Assembly: GCF_000317635.1 (NCBI RefSeq)
Contig: NC_019779.1
Coordinates: forward strand, 3,224,001 to 3,288,000
Direction: 5' to 3'
DNA: 64,000 nt
From: Halothece sp. PCC 7418
GTDB lineage: Bacteria; Cyanobacteriota; Cyanobacteriia; Cyanobacteriales; Rubidibacteraceae
Position 1 is the first letter of the stretch. Each line of letters opens with the position of its first letter. Shown here one piece after another: positions 36,537 to 45,959 of this stretch. Under the pieces are notes generated by a model, which saw only the letters and a program-made list of their open reading frames with translations, was not told the origin of the DNA and did not search any database. The position numbers and the translations under genes were made by a program.

Positions 36537-38330
36537 TTATGTTTGCACTCTAGCCATTTTCATAAATTCTTGATTACGATCGCGCAACTCCTCATAACTC
36601 CCTTGATCTAACACTTCTCCATTTTGCAGAAAATATAAACAGTCACAGTTTTTCACTGTTGTTAGCCGATGCGCAATCATAATCAACGTTTTTTCCCCAC
36701 TCAACTGCTCAACCGCTTCCATAATTCCGGCTTCTGTTTCATTATCTAACGCTGCTGTTGCCTCATCCATCACCAACACTTGTGGATTATGATATAACGC
36801 CCGTGCGATTCCCACCCGTTGTCGTTGTCCACCCGAAAGTCTAACGCCCCTTTCCCCGACAACTGTATCCAACCCCTGCGGTAGCCTTTCCACTAACTCC
36901 TCCAGTTGTGCTGACTTCACCGCTTGCCAAACTTGTGTTTCCGAAATCTCCCTCTCTGGAATGCCAAACGCGATATTCCCTCGTAACGTCTCATCGGATA
37001 AATAAATACTTTGGGGAATATAACCAATTTGCTGTTGCCACTGGCTTAACCCGTCCTGAATATCCACACCATCCACTATAACTTTCCCCGCCGTTGGAGT
37101 TAATAAGCCTAAAATAATATCAACTAGGGTCGTTTTACCCGCCCCAGAACTGCCAACAAACGCTACAGATGTTCCTTGAGGAATCTCTATCGAAATATTC
37201 TTCAATACTTGTTCTTCTGCATTGGGGTAGGAATAGCTAACATTTTGTAACCTCAATTGATGAGTTAATGAAGGAATCACGCCTTCCTTTTGTCCTAACA
37301 AATTTTTCTCCGCTTCTAAACTTTTCAACTCATGAACAACCACATCAATAGCATGACTACTAAAACGCACCTTGTTCAAGCTGTTCATCATTTTATTCAG
37401 TGAGGGAATGACCCGAAATGCCGTGGCAGCAAATAGAGAAAGGGTGGGTAAAACTTCTGTTATTCCTGTTCCCTGTAAGAGGGTGACTAAAATAATTGTT
37501 AATAAGGCAAAGACTGCCAAGGTTTCAAAATAGAGTCGCGGTAACTGTTGAATCATCTGTAAAGATTCTAAAGACCGCACAAACTCTTTACGATGATTAC
37601 GATGCTGATGTAAAAAAAACGGTTCTCGTCCTAATACTTTCGTTTCTTTTACCCCGCCCAGACCTTGATTAATATGCTTAATGACTTCTCCTGAGTGATA
37701 CTGTCGCTTTTTCCCTGCTTCTGATAGTTTTTCTCGAAACACTCGATAAAATAAAATCCCAGCAATCGCTAAGCCACTGGTCGCCACTAAAGAAGGAAGC
37801 GGTTGCAGTGTAATGAGTAGAATGACCAGTCCTGTGACCACCGTTAATTCCGTAATAAACATCACTAAGGGAATTAGCACTTGCATAAAAACTTGATTGA
37901 TTTCCCCAGTCACATTCCGAATTAGAATCGCAGAATTTCTTTGTAAGTGGAAATGATAAGGCGCACCTAAATAGCTTTGGAATAATTGGTGAGAAACTTT
38001 GATTTGCTTATTAAAAATAAACCGATACTGGATATAGTACATTCCAGTCAGGTAGCTATTTTTAACAACATAAATTCCTAAATAAATTAAGCACAGAATG
38101 ACTAAAAACTGACTCTGTGAGGGATTTCCCAGTACACCATAAATCCCCTTCAGAATCGGTTGCTCTTGAATCAATTCTGGTTTGCTAATAAACGAAATAA
38201 AGGGAACAACAAACCCCACCCCCAGCATTTCTAAGCAACTGCCAATTAACAAAAGGCAAAATAAGGCAACCACTTGCATTTTGTCACGGCGACTCAAGAG
38301 ATAAGAGAGGTTTTTTAAGACATTTAACAT
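36537..38330 (-). CDS. ABC exporter, PglK/MsbA-like (membrane plus ATPase)
   Basis: A 597-residue half-size ABC transporter. The N-terminal 330 residues carry about six membrane helices. The ATPase has Walker A GSSGAGKTT (393-401), the Q-loop in IGYIPQS, signature LSGGQ (498-502), Walker B VLVMDEATAAL (about 518-528) and the switch His in MIAHRLTTV. Such exporters flip lipid-linked oligosaccharides or lipids. At the edge of a glycan cluster a role in moving the glycan precursor across the inner membrane is likely. The Uma2 array separates it from the glycosyltransferases. A degraded copy of its 3' end is at 31685-31936. Confidence 0.92.
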   Translation of the reverse strand: MLNVLKNLSYLLSRRDKMQVVALFCLLLIGSCLEMLGVGFVVPFISFISKPELIQEQPILKGIYGVLGNPSQSQFLVILCLIYLGIYVVKNSYLTGMYYIQYRFIFNKQIKVSHQLFQSYLGAPYHFHLQRNSAILIRNVTGEINQVFMQVLIPLVMFITELTVVTGLVILLITLQPLPSLVATSGLAIAGILFYRVFREKLSEAGKKRQYHSGEVIKHINQGLGGVKETKVLGREPFFLHQHRNHRKEFVRSLESLQMIQQLPRLYFETLAVFALLTIILVTLLQGTGITEVLPTLSLFAATAFRVIPSLNKMMNSLNKVRFSSHAIDVVVHELKSLEAEKNLLGQKEGVIPSLTHQLRLQNVSYSYPNAEEQVLKNISIEIPQGTSVAFVGSSGAGKTTLVDIILGLLTPTAGKVIVDGVDIQDGLSQWQQQIGYIPQSIYLSDETLRGNIAFGIPEREISETQVWQAVKSAQLEELVERLPQGLDTVVGERGVRLSGGQRQRVGIARALYHNPQVLVMDEATAALDNETEAGIMEAVEQLSGEKTLIMIAHRLTTVKNCDCLYFLQNGEVLDQGSYEELRDRNQEFMKMARVQT

Positions 38331-38402
38331 TAACTGAGATCTGACCTAAATCTGTGTTTCCAGCCTACCCCACTTTAAACCCGCAGCGATCAAAATCATC
38401 AC

Positions 38403-38470
38403 CGATCCTTCAACCAAGTTTCCAAATCAGCAACCGTGGAAAAATCCAAAAGCACCTGTCTCCCCGCGCG
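38403..38470 (-). pseudogene. DUF4351 C-terminal relic, copy 3
   Basis: In the 260-bp gap upstream of the ABC exporter, the block CAAATCAGCAACCGTGGAAA encodes on the minus strand the DFSTVADLETW version of the same motif as copies 1 and 2. It is more diverged and frameshifted. The next 100 bp read MNQIYGQPAAMAQIVEIAQE on the minus strand from 38594, but run out without a recognisable domain. Confidence 0.5.
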
Positions 38471-38590
38471 ATCGTCTAGTTAAAATTGAAGCCAGCGCGA
38501 TCGTCTGTTTTTTCCTTTCCCAGTTCAAACCATTTTCTTGAGCAATTTCCACAATCTGCGCCATCGCAGCAGGTTGTCCATAAATCTGAT

Positions 38591-39274
38591 TCATGTTGTT
38601 TCTTCTTGCCTCTGTGAGAGGTTGACATAGTGATTAACAATCTTTTTTAAAATCTTGAATATAGTTTCTGCTTCTAGTTTCTCAACATATTCTCTAGAGA
38701 ATTCTACACTTAAGGTAGGCAGACCGTCTTCAAGGTCTCTGACTTCTGCTTTTAAGAATTTCCAAGTATCACCGATGGTGTAACAGCCAAAAATTTCTTG
38801 TTGAGCTTGGTGGTTGTTAAGCCAATTTTGATAAGCAGCAGCAAGGAGTTGACCGTAGAGTTGAAAAACGGGATTGGCTGCTTCTATGCCCTTTTTTGCC
38901 TCAATGACAATCAGATAAGGAGATTCGATGCGACCAGCAACGCTTTTGCCCAAAACGCCGTCAGCAGTCCCGAATAATTCGACCTGATTAAATTTTCCGT
39001 ATAAACTTACTTCTGCCCAGGCTTCAATGTCTGCTTGTTCGGCTAGCAGTAAGAGAGGATAAATTGCTCTCGACCAAATAGTTGCCTCGTTCATTAAGGC
39101 AGTATCGTGATTCACTAAATGGGAGGTGATTTCTTGCAACTGTAGCCTTTCTCTGTCAGTGAGCACAATAGCATCAACCTCAGTCCACTCATAAGCAGCG
39201 ATGCGATGTTCCTGTAACTTGATTAAAGACTTTAAGTCTTCTAACGTTAGATTTGATAAGGCTAGTTTGATCAT
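38591..39274 (-). CDS. predicted PD-(D/E)XK nuclease-like protein
   Basis: A 227-residue protein starting at MIKLALSNLTLEDLKSLIKL; the upstream in-frame Met at 39373 adds unconserved residues. The core has ELFGTADGVLG with a conserved Asp and then YLIVIEAKKGIE. This is the GxxD...(D/E)xK arrangement of PD-(D/E)XK nucleases, followed by VFQLYGQLLAAAYQNW, the helix with a Gln that often closes this site. The C-terminus is a short amphipathic helix. It is divergent from hsdM with about 450 bp between them. It could be a defence nuclease next to the type I system, but the target is unknown. Confidence 0.65.
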   Translation of the reverse strand: MIKLALSNLTLEDLKSLIKLQEHRIAAYEWTEVDAIVLTDRERLQLQEITSHLVNHDTALMNEATIWSRAIYPLLLLAEQADIEAWAEVSLYGKFNQVELFGTADGVLGKSVAGRIESPYLIVIEAKKGIEAANPVFQLYGQLLAAAYQNWLNNHQAQQEIFGCYTIGDTWKFLKAEVRDLEDGLPTLSVEFSREYVEKLEAETIFKILKKIVNHYVNLSQRQEETT

Positions 39275-39373
39275 GCTACTTTCGGTATCTCTGTATCCAA
39301 TATCTCTTGATATTTCACACCAATCGCATTCGCTGCATACCGATACATTATTGCTAACTTTCGCTAACAACAT

Positions 39374-39726
39374 TCAAGTTGAGATGATCTCCCAACCAGG
39401 GCGTATCAACCACGGCGCGAAGGAAAATCTGTTCACAGCCCTGTCCATTGTAAGACGATTGCGTTTCGACGTGATGGTCTTTTTGCCGTTTAGGGAATGA
39501 ATGATCTCCCCTGTCCAACTTCTTCGGAATGTCTTGAATGTGTTTTAAGATTGTCCACACTGCCTTAAATAACTTATGAAATTTTGGAAAAACGCGCTAA
39601 TCAGACCGAAGTTTCTGAGATAGAATCAACGATTAGGCTGCGCGATCGCGCGACACTTCCCAAGGCAATGATTAGCAGATTTCCTTTCTCCCTTACCCAA
39701 GTAAGTTAGTCAATCAATTAATTTTT
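39374..39726. other. 353-bp gap upstream of hsdM, no supported gene
   Basis: This is the intergenic region between the nuclease-like gene and hsdM. A 68-codon minus-strand frame exists (39354-39560), but it has no recognisable domain and overlaps the alternative 5' end of the nuclease-like gene. A HIP1 site lies near 39640. The hsdM promoter is expected here, but no strong -35/-10 pair stands out. Confidence 0.5.
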
Positions 39727-42126
39727 ATGGCAATCAAAAAAAGCGAACTCTACACACATCTCTGGAAAAGCTGCGACGAACTACGGGGGGGAATGGATGC
39801 TTCCCAATATAAGGATTACGTTTTAGTTTTATTATTTGTTAAATATGTTTCCGATAAATATGCAGGATTAGACGATGCAGATGTTAGCATTCCCGAAGGT
39901 GGTGGCTTTCAGGATATTGTCGCCCTCAAGCATAACCCAGAAATTGGCGATCGCGTTAATCAAGTCATCAGCAACCTCGCCGAAGAAAACGAATTAAAAG
40001 GAATTATTGATGTCGCCGACTTCAACGACGAGAATAAATTGGGTAAAGGGAAAGAAATGCAAGATCGGCTGTCGAATTTAGTCGCCATCTTTGAAAACTC
40101 TATCCTTAATTTCAAAAACAATCAAGCCGACGGTGATGATTTATTGGGAGACGCTTATGAATATTTAATGCGTAACTTCGCCACACAATCTGGAAAAAGC
40201 AAAGGACAATTTTACACCCCTGCTGAAGTTTCCCGTGTTATCGCCCAAGTTATCAGCATAGAAAACGCTCAACGTCAAGACGAAACTATTTATGATCCTA
40301 CCTGTGGAAGCGGTTCCCTGTTATTAAAAGCGGTAGATCAAGCGGAAGTTAAATTAACCATTTATGGTCAGGAAATGGATAACGCCACCCGTGCGTTAGC
40401 CAAAATGAATATGATTTTGCATGGACACGCGGATGCAGAAATTTATCAAGGAAATACCTTAGCCTCCCCTTATTATAAAAATGATGATGGGAATTTGAAA
40501 ACCTTCGATTTTGCAGTGGCGAATCCGCCCTTTTCTGCTAAGTCGTGGATGAATGGCTTTAATCCCAGTGAGGATCAGTTTAAGCGGTTTCAAGGATATG
40601 ATATTCCCCCAGCGAAAAATGGAGACTATGCGTTTTTATTGCATTTACTTCGTTCTCTGAACAGTCAAGGAAAAGGCGCGATTATCTTACCGCATGGCGT
40701 TTTATTTCGTGGTCACGCAGAGGCGAATATTCGGAAAAAATTAATTGAAAAAGGAGTCATAAAAGGAATTATTGGCTTACCCCCTAATTTATTTTATGGC
40801 ACTGGTATCCCTGCTTGTATTATTGTTTTAGATAAAGAAGACGCGAATCAGCGCGATCGCGTTTTTATGGTCGATGCGAGTCGAGGATTCGTCAAAGATG
40901 GCAATAAAAACCGTCTGCGAGAACAGGATATTTGTAAAATTGTCGATGTATTTAATCAACAACTTGTTATCCCTCATTATTCCCGTTTAGTTCCCATTTC
41001 AGAAATTGCAAAAAACGACTATAACTTAAATCTTCCTCGTTATATCGACAGTCAAGAAATTGAAGACATCCAAGATATCGAAGCGCATTTACAGGGAGGA
41101 ATTCCCAAAGCCGATATTGAAGGATTAGCTGACTATTGGGAGATTTATCCGCAATTAAAACAAGAATTATTTACACCACAGCGAGACGGTTATCTTAACA
41201 TTAAAGTTCCCACCGAACAAGTTAAAAAATACGTTTTTGAACATCCAGAATTTACTGAATATGCCAGCGCGATCGCGCAAATCTTTAATCAGTGGTGGAA
41301 TGAAAACCTTCCCAACCTCAAAGGAATCAAACAAGGGGATCATCCCAAACAAATCATCCGCCCCTTAGCCGAATCATTACTGACTGCATTTGAAAACAGA
41401 AACCTGATCGATAAATATGACATTTACCAGCATTTAATGAACTACTGGCTGGAAACCATGCGCGATGATGTTTATATTTTAGTACAAGATGGTTGGGTTG
41501 CCCAATTAAGCCCCGTGACGAATAAAAAAGGCAAAGTCACCGATTACACTTGTGAATTGATTCCCAAAGAATTAATGATTAACCGTTACTTTTCCACTGA
41601 AAAAGAAAACATTGAAACCCTCGAAGCGCAAAAAGAAGACATTAATCGCCAACAGGAAGAAATGGAAGAAGAACACGGGGGAGAAGATGGGTTATTAGCA
41701 GAAGTCACCAGTGATGCGGGAAAAGTCACCAAAACCAATATCAACAACCGTATTAAAGAGATTAAAAAAGACCCTGATTTTGCCGATGAATTAACCGTAA
41801 TAAAAGATTATCTGGCGTTAATTAATAAAGATGCAAAACTGGGAAAAGAAATCAAAGCAGCCCAAACACATTTAAATAATCAGGTGATTAAAAAATATGA
41901 GGAGTTAACCGTTGAAGAAATAAAAACCTTAGTGGTTGATGACAAATGGCTTCCGACATTATGGGAAGCCGTGCGATCAGAAATGGAACGCATTTCTCAG
42001 CGTTTAGCGCAACGGATTCAAGATTTAGCGGAACGTTATGATGAACCGTTACCACAGTTAGAAGAGGAAGCAGAAACATTAACGCAGAAAGTAGAACATC
42101 ATTTACATTTGATGATGGAGAGTTAA
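39727..42126 (+). CDS. hsdM: type I restriction-modification DNA methyltransferase subunit
   Basis: N6-adenine methyltransferase subunit, 799 residues. The HsdM N-terminal domain begins SELYTHLWKSCDELRGGMDA. The catalytic part has GQFYTPAEV, SAM motif I DPTCGSGSLLL (190-200) and catalytic NPPF (266-269). The C-terminal 300 residues form a long charged region (EEMEEEHGGEDG and coiled coil), larger than in EcoKI HsdM (about 530 residues) but common in this branch. It methylates the site chosen by HsdS and is the first gene of the defence operon. Confidence 0.96.
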   Translation: MAIKKSELYTHLWKSCDELRGGMDASQYKDYVLVLLFVKYVSDKYAGLDDADVSIPEGGGFQDIVALKHNPEIGDRVNQVISNLAEENELKGIIDVADFNDENKLGKGKEMQDRLSNLVAIFENSILNFKNNQADGDDLLGDAYEYLMRNFATQSGKSKGQFYTPAEVSRVIAQVISIENAQRQDETIYDPTCGSGSLLLKAVDQAEVKLTIYGQEMDNATRALAKMNMILHGHADAEIYQGNTLASPYYKNDDGNLKTFDFAVANPPFSAKSWMNGFNPSEDQFKRFQGYDIPPAKNGDYAFLLHLLRSLNSQGKGAIILPHGVLFRGHAEANIRKKLIEKGVIKGIIGLPPNLFYGTGIPACIIVLDKEDANQRDRVFMVDASRGFVKDGNKNRLREQDICKIVDVFNQQLVIPHYSRLVPISEIAKNDYNLNLPRYIDSQEIEDIQDIEAHLQGGIPKADIEGLADYWEIYPQLKQELFTPQRDGYLNIKVPTEQVKKYVFEHPEFTEYASAIAQIFNQWWNENLPNLKGIKQGDHPKQIIRPLAESLLTAFENRNLIDKYDIYQHLMNYWLETMRDDVYILVQDGWVAQLSPVTNKKGKVTDYTCELIPKELMINRYFSTEKENIETLEAQKEDINRQQEEMEEEHGGEDGLLAEVTSDAGKVTKTNINNRIKEIKKDPDFADELTVIKDYLALINKDAKLGKEIKAAQTHLNNQVIKKYEELTVEEIKTLVVDDKWLPTLWEAVRSEMERISQRLAQRIQDLAERYDEPLPQLEEEAETLTQKVEHHLHLMMES

Positions 42127-42136
42127 ATTAATCATT

Positions 42137-42352
42137 ATGACCAAACTAACGATTGAAATTCCTGACCAACTGGCTGAACAACTTAACGACTACTTAAAAG
42201 CCCATCCAGAGGAAAGTATAGCCGAATTACTGGATGAAGCCCTGCAAATTAAACTCACGCCAAAAGACAGTAGCAAACTTCTCTCTTTAGCGGGTATTGT
42301 TACCGATGCGCCTAGAGGTGCAGCCGATCGCGCCGAGGATTTTGAAGATTGA
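42137..42352 (+). CDS. antitoxin partner of PIN toxin
   Basis: A 71-residue protein. The N-terminus KLTIEIPDQLAEQLNDYLKA is a ribbon-helix-helix-like strand and helix, typical of VapB or DUF2281 antitoxins that autoregulate their operon. The tail (GAADRAEDFED) would bind the toxin. Its stop overlaps the toxin start by 4 bp. It lies 10 bp after hsdM, so the toxin-antitoxin pair is carried within the restriction operon. Confidence 0.85.
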   Translation: MTKLTIEIPDQLAEQLNDYLKAHPEESIAELLDEALQIKLTPKDSSKLLSLAGIVTDAPRGAADRAEDFED

Positions 42353-42765
42353 AGAAAATTGTACTAGATGCGGGTCCACTGATTGGTTTATTTTATGCCA
42401 AAGATACCTATCACAATGATTGTGTGCGGGGATTTGAGCAATTAACGCAACAAAAGACCATTTTACTCACACCAATTCCGATTCTTTTTGAGGTGTATAA
42501 ATGGTTACTACAACTCACCCAGCCCGCGATCGCGCATAGTACCTTAAAAGTCATGCAGGAAAGTCTTTATTTACTACCTTTAGAACAACCTGATTTTGAA
42601 GAAATACAAGATATGGTGACTAAACTTCCGCAATGGCAAGGGTCTCTAGAAGATGCTACAGTTGTCTTTACCGCATTACGGTATCATAGCCCAGTTTGGA
42701 CATACAACTTCCGAGATTTTAGCATTTTCAAAACTCTAGAATTTTGGACTCCTGAGCCTAAATAA
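42349..42765 (+). CDS. PIN-domain toxin, VapC-like
   Basis: A 138-residue PIN protein starting at a TTG that overlaps the antitoxin stop. The acidic site is complete: D7 in VLDAGPLI, E48 in LFEVYK, D102 in SLEDATVV and D123 in NFRDF. PIN toxins cleave RNA in a metal-dependent manner. The low-efficiency TTG start and the overlap would keep toxin below antitoxin. It is followed after 114 bp by a second toxin-antitoxin pair. Confidence 0.85.
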   Translation: MKKIVLDAGPLIGLFYAKDTYHNDCVRGFEQLTQQKTILLTPIPILFEVYKWLLQLTQPAIAHSTLKVMQESLYLLPLEQPDFEEIQDMVTKLPQWQGSLEDATVVFTALRYHSPVWTYNFRDFSIFKTLEFWTPEPK

Positions 42766-42879
42766 ATTGTAACTAAAATGAAACAAAAGGAGATATGATC
42801 GCGCTTAAAAGTATTAATCTTAGTTTTTCAAATTGAGCAAGTTTATCGCGGACTGGTTTTAACGCCAGAGTCTTAAGTT

Positions 42880-43389
42880 ATGAAAGAGGTCAATATGTCT
42901 ATGTTAGAAAAACTGATTATATTTTTTGTCTGTAAAACCAAAGGATACATCACCAAAACCCAATTAGTTAAGTTTTTATATCTTGCAGATTTGTCGGCGG
43001 TGAAGTGGACAGAAAAACAGCTAACTGATCTCAAATGGCGTTATTACCAATACGGACCTTGGAATGAAGAGATTGATCGCGCTTTAGATCAGTTGAGTCA
43101 AGATGAAGTCTTAAAAATCGTTCAACAGGGAAATGGTGTTTTCATTCAACCGAGTGTAAACTGTCCTGAAATGAAAGACTTACAATTTTCCAAAGGGTTA
43201 GAATTGATGTTAAGAAATATTCAGAAAGAATGGGCGGGTCTGAGTGCAGACAAAATGAGTGCTTTACTCAAATATGTTTATCAAACCGAGCCGATGATTT
43301 CTGCTCAAGCGAAACATTCCCCAGAAGAAAAAGCCCCTTTGAATCTTCATTTAGAACATGAAAAAGTAAGAGAAGAGTTAGGGGTATAG
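42880..43389 (+). CDS. Panacea-domain antitoxin (DUF4065/SocA-like)
   Basis: A 169-residue protein. MLEKLIIFFVCKTKGYITKT, QLVKFLYLADLSAV and WRYYQYGPWNEEIDRALDQL are the Panacea (PAD1, DUF4065) signature, also seen in SocA proteolytic adaptors. Panacea antitoxins are known to pair with many unrelated toxins. The best start may be the Met at residue 6 or 8 (MSMLEKL). The stop is 1 bp before the following gene, a MazF-like protein, so the two form a coupled antitoxin-toxin pair inside the hsd operon. Confidence 0.85.
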   Translation: MKEVNMSMLEKLIIFFVCKTKGYITKTQLVKFLYLADLSAVKWTEKQLTDLKWRYYQYGPWNEEIDRALDQLSQDEVLKIVQQGNGVFIQPSVNCPEMKDLQFSKGLELMLRNIQKEWAGLSADKMSALLKYVYQTEPMISAQAKHSPEEKAPLNLHLEHEKVREELGV

Positions 43390-43390
43390 A

Positions 43391-44002
43391 ATGGCGGGAC
43401 AGCGACCCAGACAGGGATGGATTTATATGATTAATCCTTATCGTGTTTCTTTACGTTGTCGGCGAGGTCATCAATATTTTTATGATTTAGAAGCACCTGG
43501 GGAACTTATTTGTAAGCGTTCAGGTTGTAATCTTTCCATTAACTCCAGTCGAGTCTTACGAGGAGAACATCCTTATTTGATTTGGACAAATGATCAGTTT
43601 CAAGAGGAAGAGAATTATATTCAAACTTTTACCGCCATTCCTCTTACATCACAAACGACATTCGCAGGTTTATCGACCACCTATCCTATTACAAAAACCA
43701 AACAGAATGGACTAGAAAAAACATCTTATGCGTTGGTGCATCAAATTTGTACGGTTGACGGGAATTGTTTCAAAGATAGTCAGGGAGATTGGTTAGTTCG
43801 GATGGGTGAATTGAGTAAAGAGGATAAAGAAGAAATTGAGGAGACTTTGATTTATTACCTTAATATTAATACTAATCCCGATGAGGATTGGTTGCGAGAT
43901 AATGCGTCTCCTGAATTGGTCAAACAGATTTTTGGCTTTTTGCAGGGGGAAGAAAAAGAATCGACTTTAAATGATTTATTGGATGAAATAGGGGAGAGTT
44001 GA
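43391..44002 (+). CDS. MazF/PemK-like toxin with zinc-ribbon-like insertion
   Basis: A 203-residue protein. RQGWIYMINPYRVS looks like the first MazF strand. GEHPYLIWTNDQF and FTAIPLTSQTTFAGLSTTYP match the central strands. TSYALVHQICTVD and RMGELSKEDKEEIEETLIYY match the MazF end (usually QxRTxDxxR, LGxLxxxxMxxV). Between the first strands C23, H27, C41 and C46 could bind one zinc ion, giving an insert not present in standard MazF (about 110 residues). A 45-residue acidic tail is extra. Its position right after a Panacea antitoxin supports a toxin role, probably a ribonuclease. Identification is by motif pattern only. Confidence 0.7.
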   Translation: MAGQRPRQGWIYMINPYRVSLRCRRGHQYFYDLEAPGELICKRSGCNLSINSSRVLRGEHPYLIWTNDQFQEEENYIQTFTAIPLTSQTTFAGLSTTYPITKTKQNGLEKTSYALVHQICTVDGNCFKDSQGDWLVRMGELSKEDKEEIEETLIYYLNINTNPDEDWLRDNASPELVKQIFGFLQGEEKESTLNDLLDEIGES

Positions 44003-44005
44003 ATA

Positions 44006-45238
44006 ATGGAAGGTCAGGAAGTAAAAGAGGGGTATAAGTTAACAGAAGTTGGGGTTATTCCTGAAGATTGGGAAATTAAAAAAATATCAGAAATAGCAGA
44101 AGTAAAAGGAGGAAGACGACTACCGAAAGGTAAATCACTTATAGACAAAAAAACTCAACATCCTTATATTAAAGTTTCAGATATGTTTGAGGGAGGAATT
44201 TTATTAGATCATATCAAGTACGTTCCTAATGAAATTTTTCCTTTGATTAAAAATTACCGTATTTATCAAGATGATTTATTTATTTCAGTTGCAGGTACAT
44301 TAGGAATAGTAGGAAAAATTCCCACCGAACTAAATGGTGCTAACTTAACGGAAAATGCTGATCGATTGACTAATATAAAATGTAATAAAGATTTTTTATT
44401 ATACCAATTACTTTCTTCTAGAATACAAACCTATATTGAATCTGTAAAAACAGTTGGCGCTCAACCTAAATTAGCACTAAGTAGAATAGAAGAGTTTAAA
44501 ATTCCTTTACCTCCTACTAAAAAAGAACAAGAAAAGATCGCGCAGGTGTTGAGTGATGTAGATAGCGCGATCGCGCACCTCGATAAACTCATCCACAAAA
44601 AGCGTAACCTCAAGCAGGGAACAATGCAACAACTGCTGACAGGAAAAAAACGCCTCCCTGGTTTTTGTGGTGAATGGGAAGTTAAGAAATTGGGAGATTT
44701 AGTAGAAGTAGTAATGGGGCAATCTCCTGATTCTAAAACATATAATACTGAGGAAAAAGGAGTTCCTTTAATTCAAGGAAATGCGGATATTAGTAATCGA
44801 AAAACTATTAAAAGAGTTTGGACTAGCCAAGTTACAAAATTATGTAATCAAGGCGATGTTATTATGACAGTTCGCGCGCCCATTGGTGCAATAGGTATTG
44901 CTTCTTATGATTCATGTCTTGGAAGAGGTGCGTGTTCATTCAAAGCTAAAAATATTAATAAACTATATTTTTTCTATTTAATGATATTTAAGGAAGCTAC
45001 TTGGGAAACCATTGGTCAAGGAAGTACATTTACGGCTGTTAATTCAAATGATATTTTTAACTTTCCTTTATTTGTAGCTAATTCACTACCAGAACAAAAA
45101 CAGATCGCGCAAATCCTAACAGATATGGATGCAGAAATCGAAGCCTTAGAAAAAAAGCGAGACAAATATAAAGCCATCAAACAAGGAATGATGCAAGAAC
45201 TCCTCACAGGAAAAACCCGACTCATCCCAAAAAGCTAA
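44006..45238 (+). CDS. hsdS: type I restriction-modification specificity subunit
   Basis: DNA-sequence recognition subunit of 410 residues with the usual two target-recognition domains and two conserved coiled-coil repeats. TRD1 begins at VIPEDWEIKKISEIAEVKGG and ends in repeat 1 (KEQEKIAQVLSDVDSAIAHL). TRD2 starts at GEWEVKKLGDLVEVVMGQSP and ends with repeat 2 (EQKQIAQILTDMDAEIEALE), then MQELLTGKTRL. The target half-sites cannot be predicted from sequence. It follows the MazF-like gene after 3 bp. Confidence 0.96.
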   Translation: MEGQEVKEGYKLTEVGVIPEDWEIKKISEIAEVKGGRRLPKGKSLIDKKTQHPYIKVSDMFEGGILLDHIKYVPNEIFPLIKNYRIYQDDLFISVAGTLGIVGKIPTELNGANLTENADRLTNIKCNKDFLLYQLLSSRIQTYIESVKTVGAQPKLALSRIEEFKIPLPPTKKEQEKIAQVLSDVDSAIAHLDKLIHKKRNLKQGTMQQLLTGKKRLPGFCGEWEVKKLGDLVEVVMGQSPDSKTYNTEEKGVPLIQGNADISNRKTIKRVWTSQVTKLCNQGDVIMTVRAPIGAIGIASYDSCLGRGACSFKAKNINKLYFFYLMIFKEATWETIGQGSTFTAVNSNDIFNFPLFVANSLPEQKQIAQILTDMDAEIEALEKKRDKYKAIKQGMMQELLTGKTRLIPKS

Positions 45239-45369
45239 AAGTTAAAGGCAATACACAGAACCATAGTCTGTACATAAATGTCTGGAGAGCGTGTAACATG
45301 ATAACTGACAAGCTAGAAAGTACCTCTTTCTTTTTTAGCCGTCAGTACGAAGGAGGGGAAGCAACAACC

Positions 45370-45891
45370 ATGTCTATCAGCACCTTACCTCATTCACAGG
45401 AATTAACTGACCTTCTCGGAGAGTGGGGAAATCTTCCTGTTGATTCCATACCCAATCGTGGAGAATCAGATTTTCCCTGCGATACCAATCAAGCTGACTT
45501 ACATCATCGTAATCGGGAGTTAGTCCAACGTTTATGTCAACTCTCTAATCTCATTGCTTATATTGCTTCCCAAATCTCCAAAAAACCCTCTAATTTTACA
45601 AAAGAAGAACTGAATCAACTTTCCAATCTCGCTTCAGATCAATTGGAAATCACCTCATATTCTCTAGTTGAAGTTGACGAAAAACTGTCATGGTTAGACC
45701 CCACCGCCAACGAATCCTATAAAAACTTATCTCTTTTTCAAAAAACCTTAATCCATTTAGAAACCGTAACAGAAAACCTGATTCGTGTGGTGACTCAAGC
45801 AGAAATAAATCAATTTCAGTCTCAACAGCAATCAGCATACAGTAAAATCTCCTTAGATCAAATTCAGGAAGCTAGACAGAAACTAACTTAG
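45370..45891 (+). CDS. hypothetical helical protein in hsd operon
   Basis: A 173-residue protein if started at ATG 45370, which has an AGGAGGGG ribosome site about 12 bp before it. The longer in-frame start at 45298 has none. It is mostly helical, with ELVQRLCQLSNLIAYIASQI and two coiled-coil-like segments in the second half (LIHLETVTENLIRVVTQAEI). It has no recognised domain. It sits between hsdS and hsdR, so it may act with the restriction complex or the nearby toxin system, but that is only inference. Confidence 0.6.
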   Translation: MSISTLPHSQELTDLLGEWGNLPVDSIPNRGESDFPCDTNQADLHHRNRELVQRLCQLSNLIAYIASQISKKPSNFTKEELNQLSNLASDQLEITSYSLVEVDEKLSWLDPTANESYKNLSLFQKTLIHLETVTENLIRVVTQAEINQFQSQQQSAYSKISLDQIQEARQKLT

Positions 45892-45959
45892 AATCAATTC
45901 TTACTAATTGATTGATAGCAGTTCTAAATCTTATGTAAAAAGTTAATGAACCGTTCCCC

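Noticed and set aside
39354-39560. 68-codon minus-strand ORF before hsdM
   Set aside because: No ribosome site and no recognised domain; it overlaps the 5' end of another gene's alternative start.
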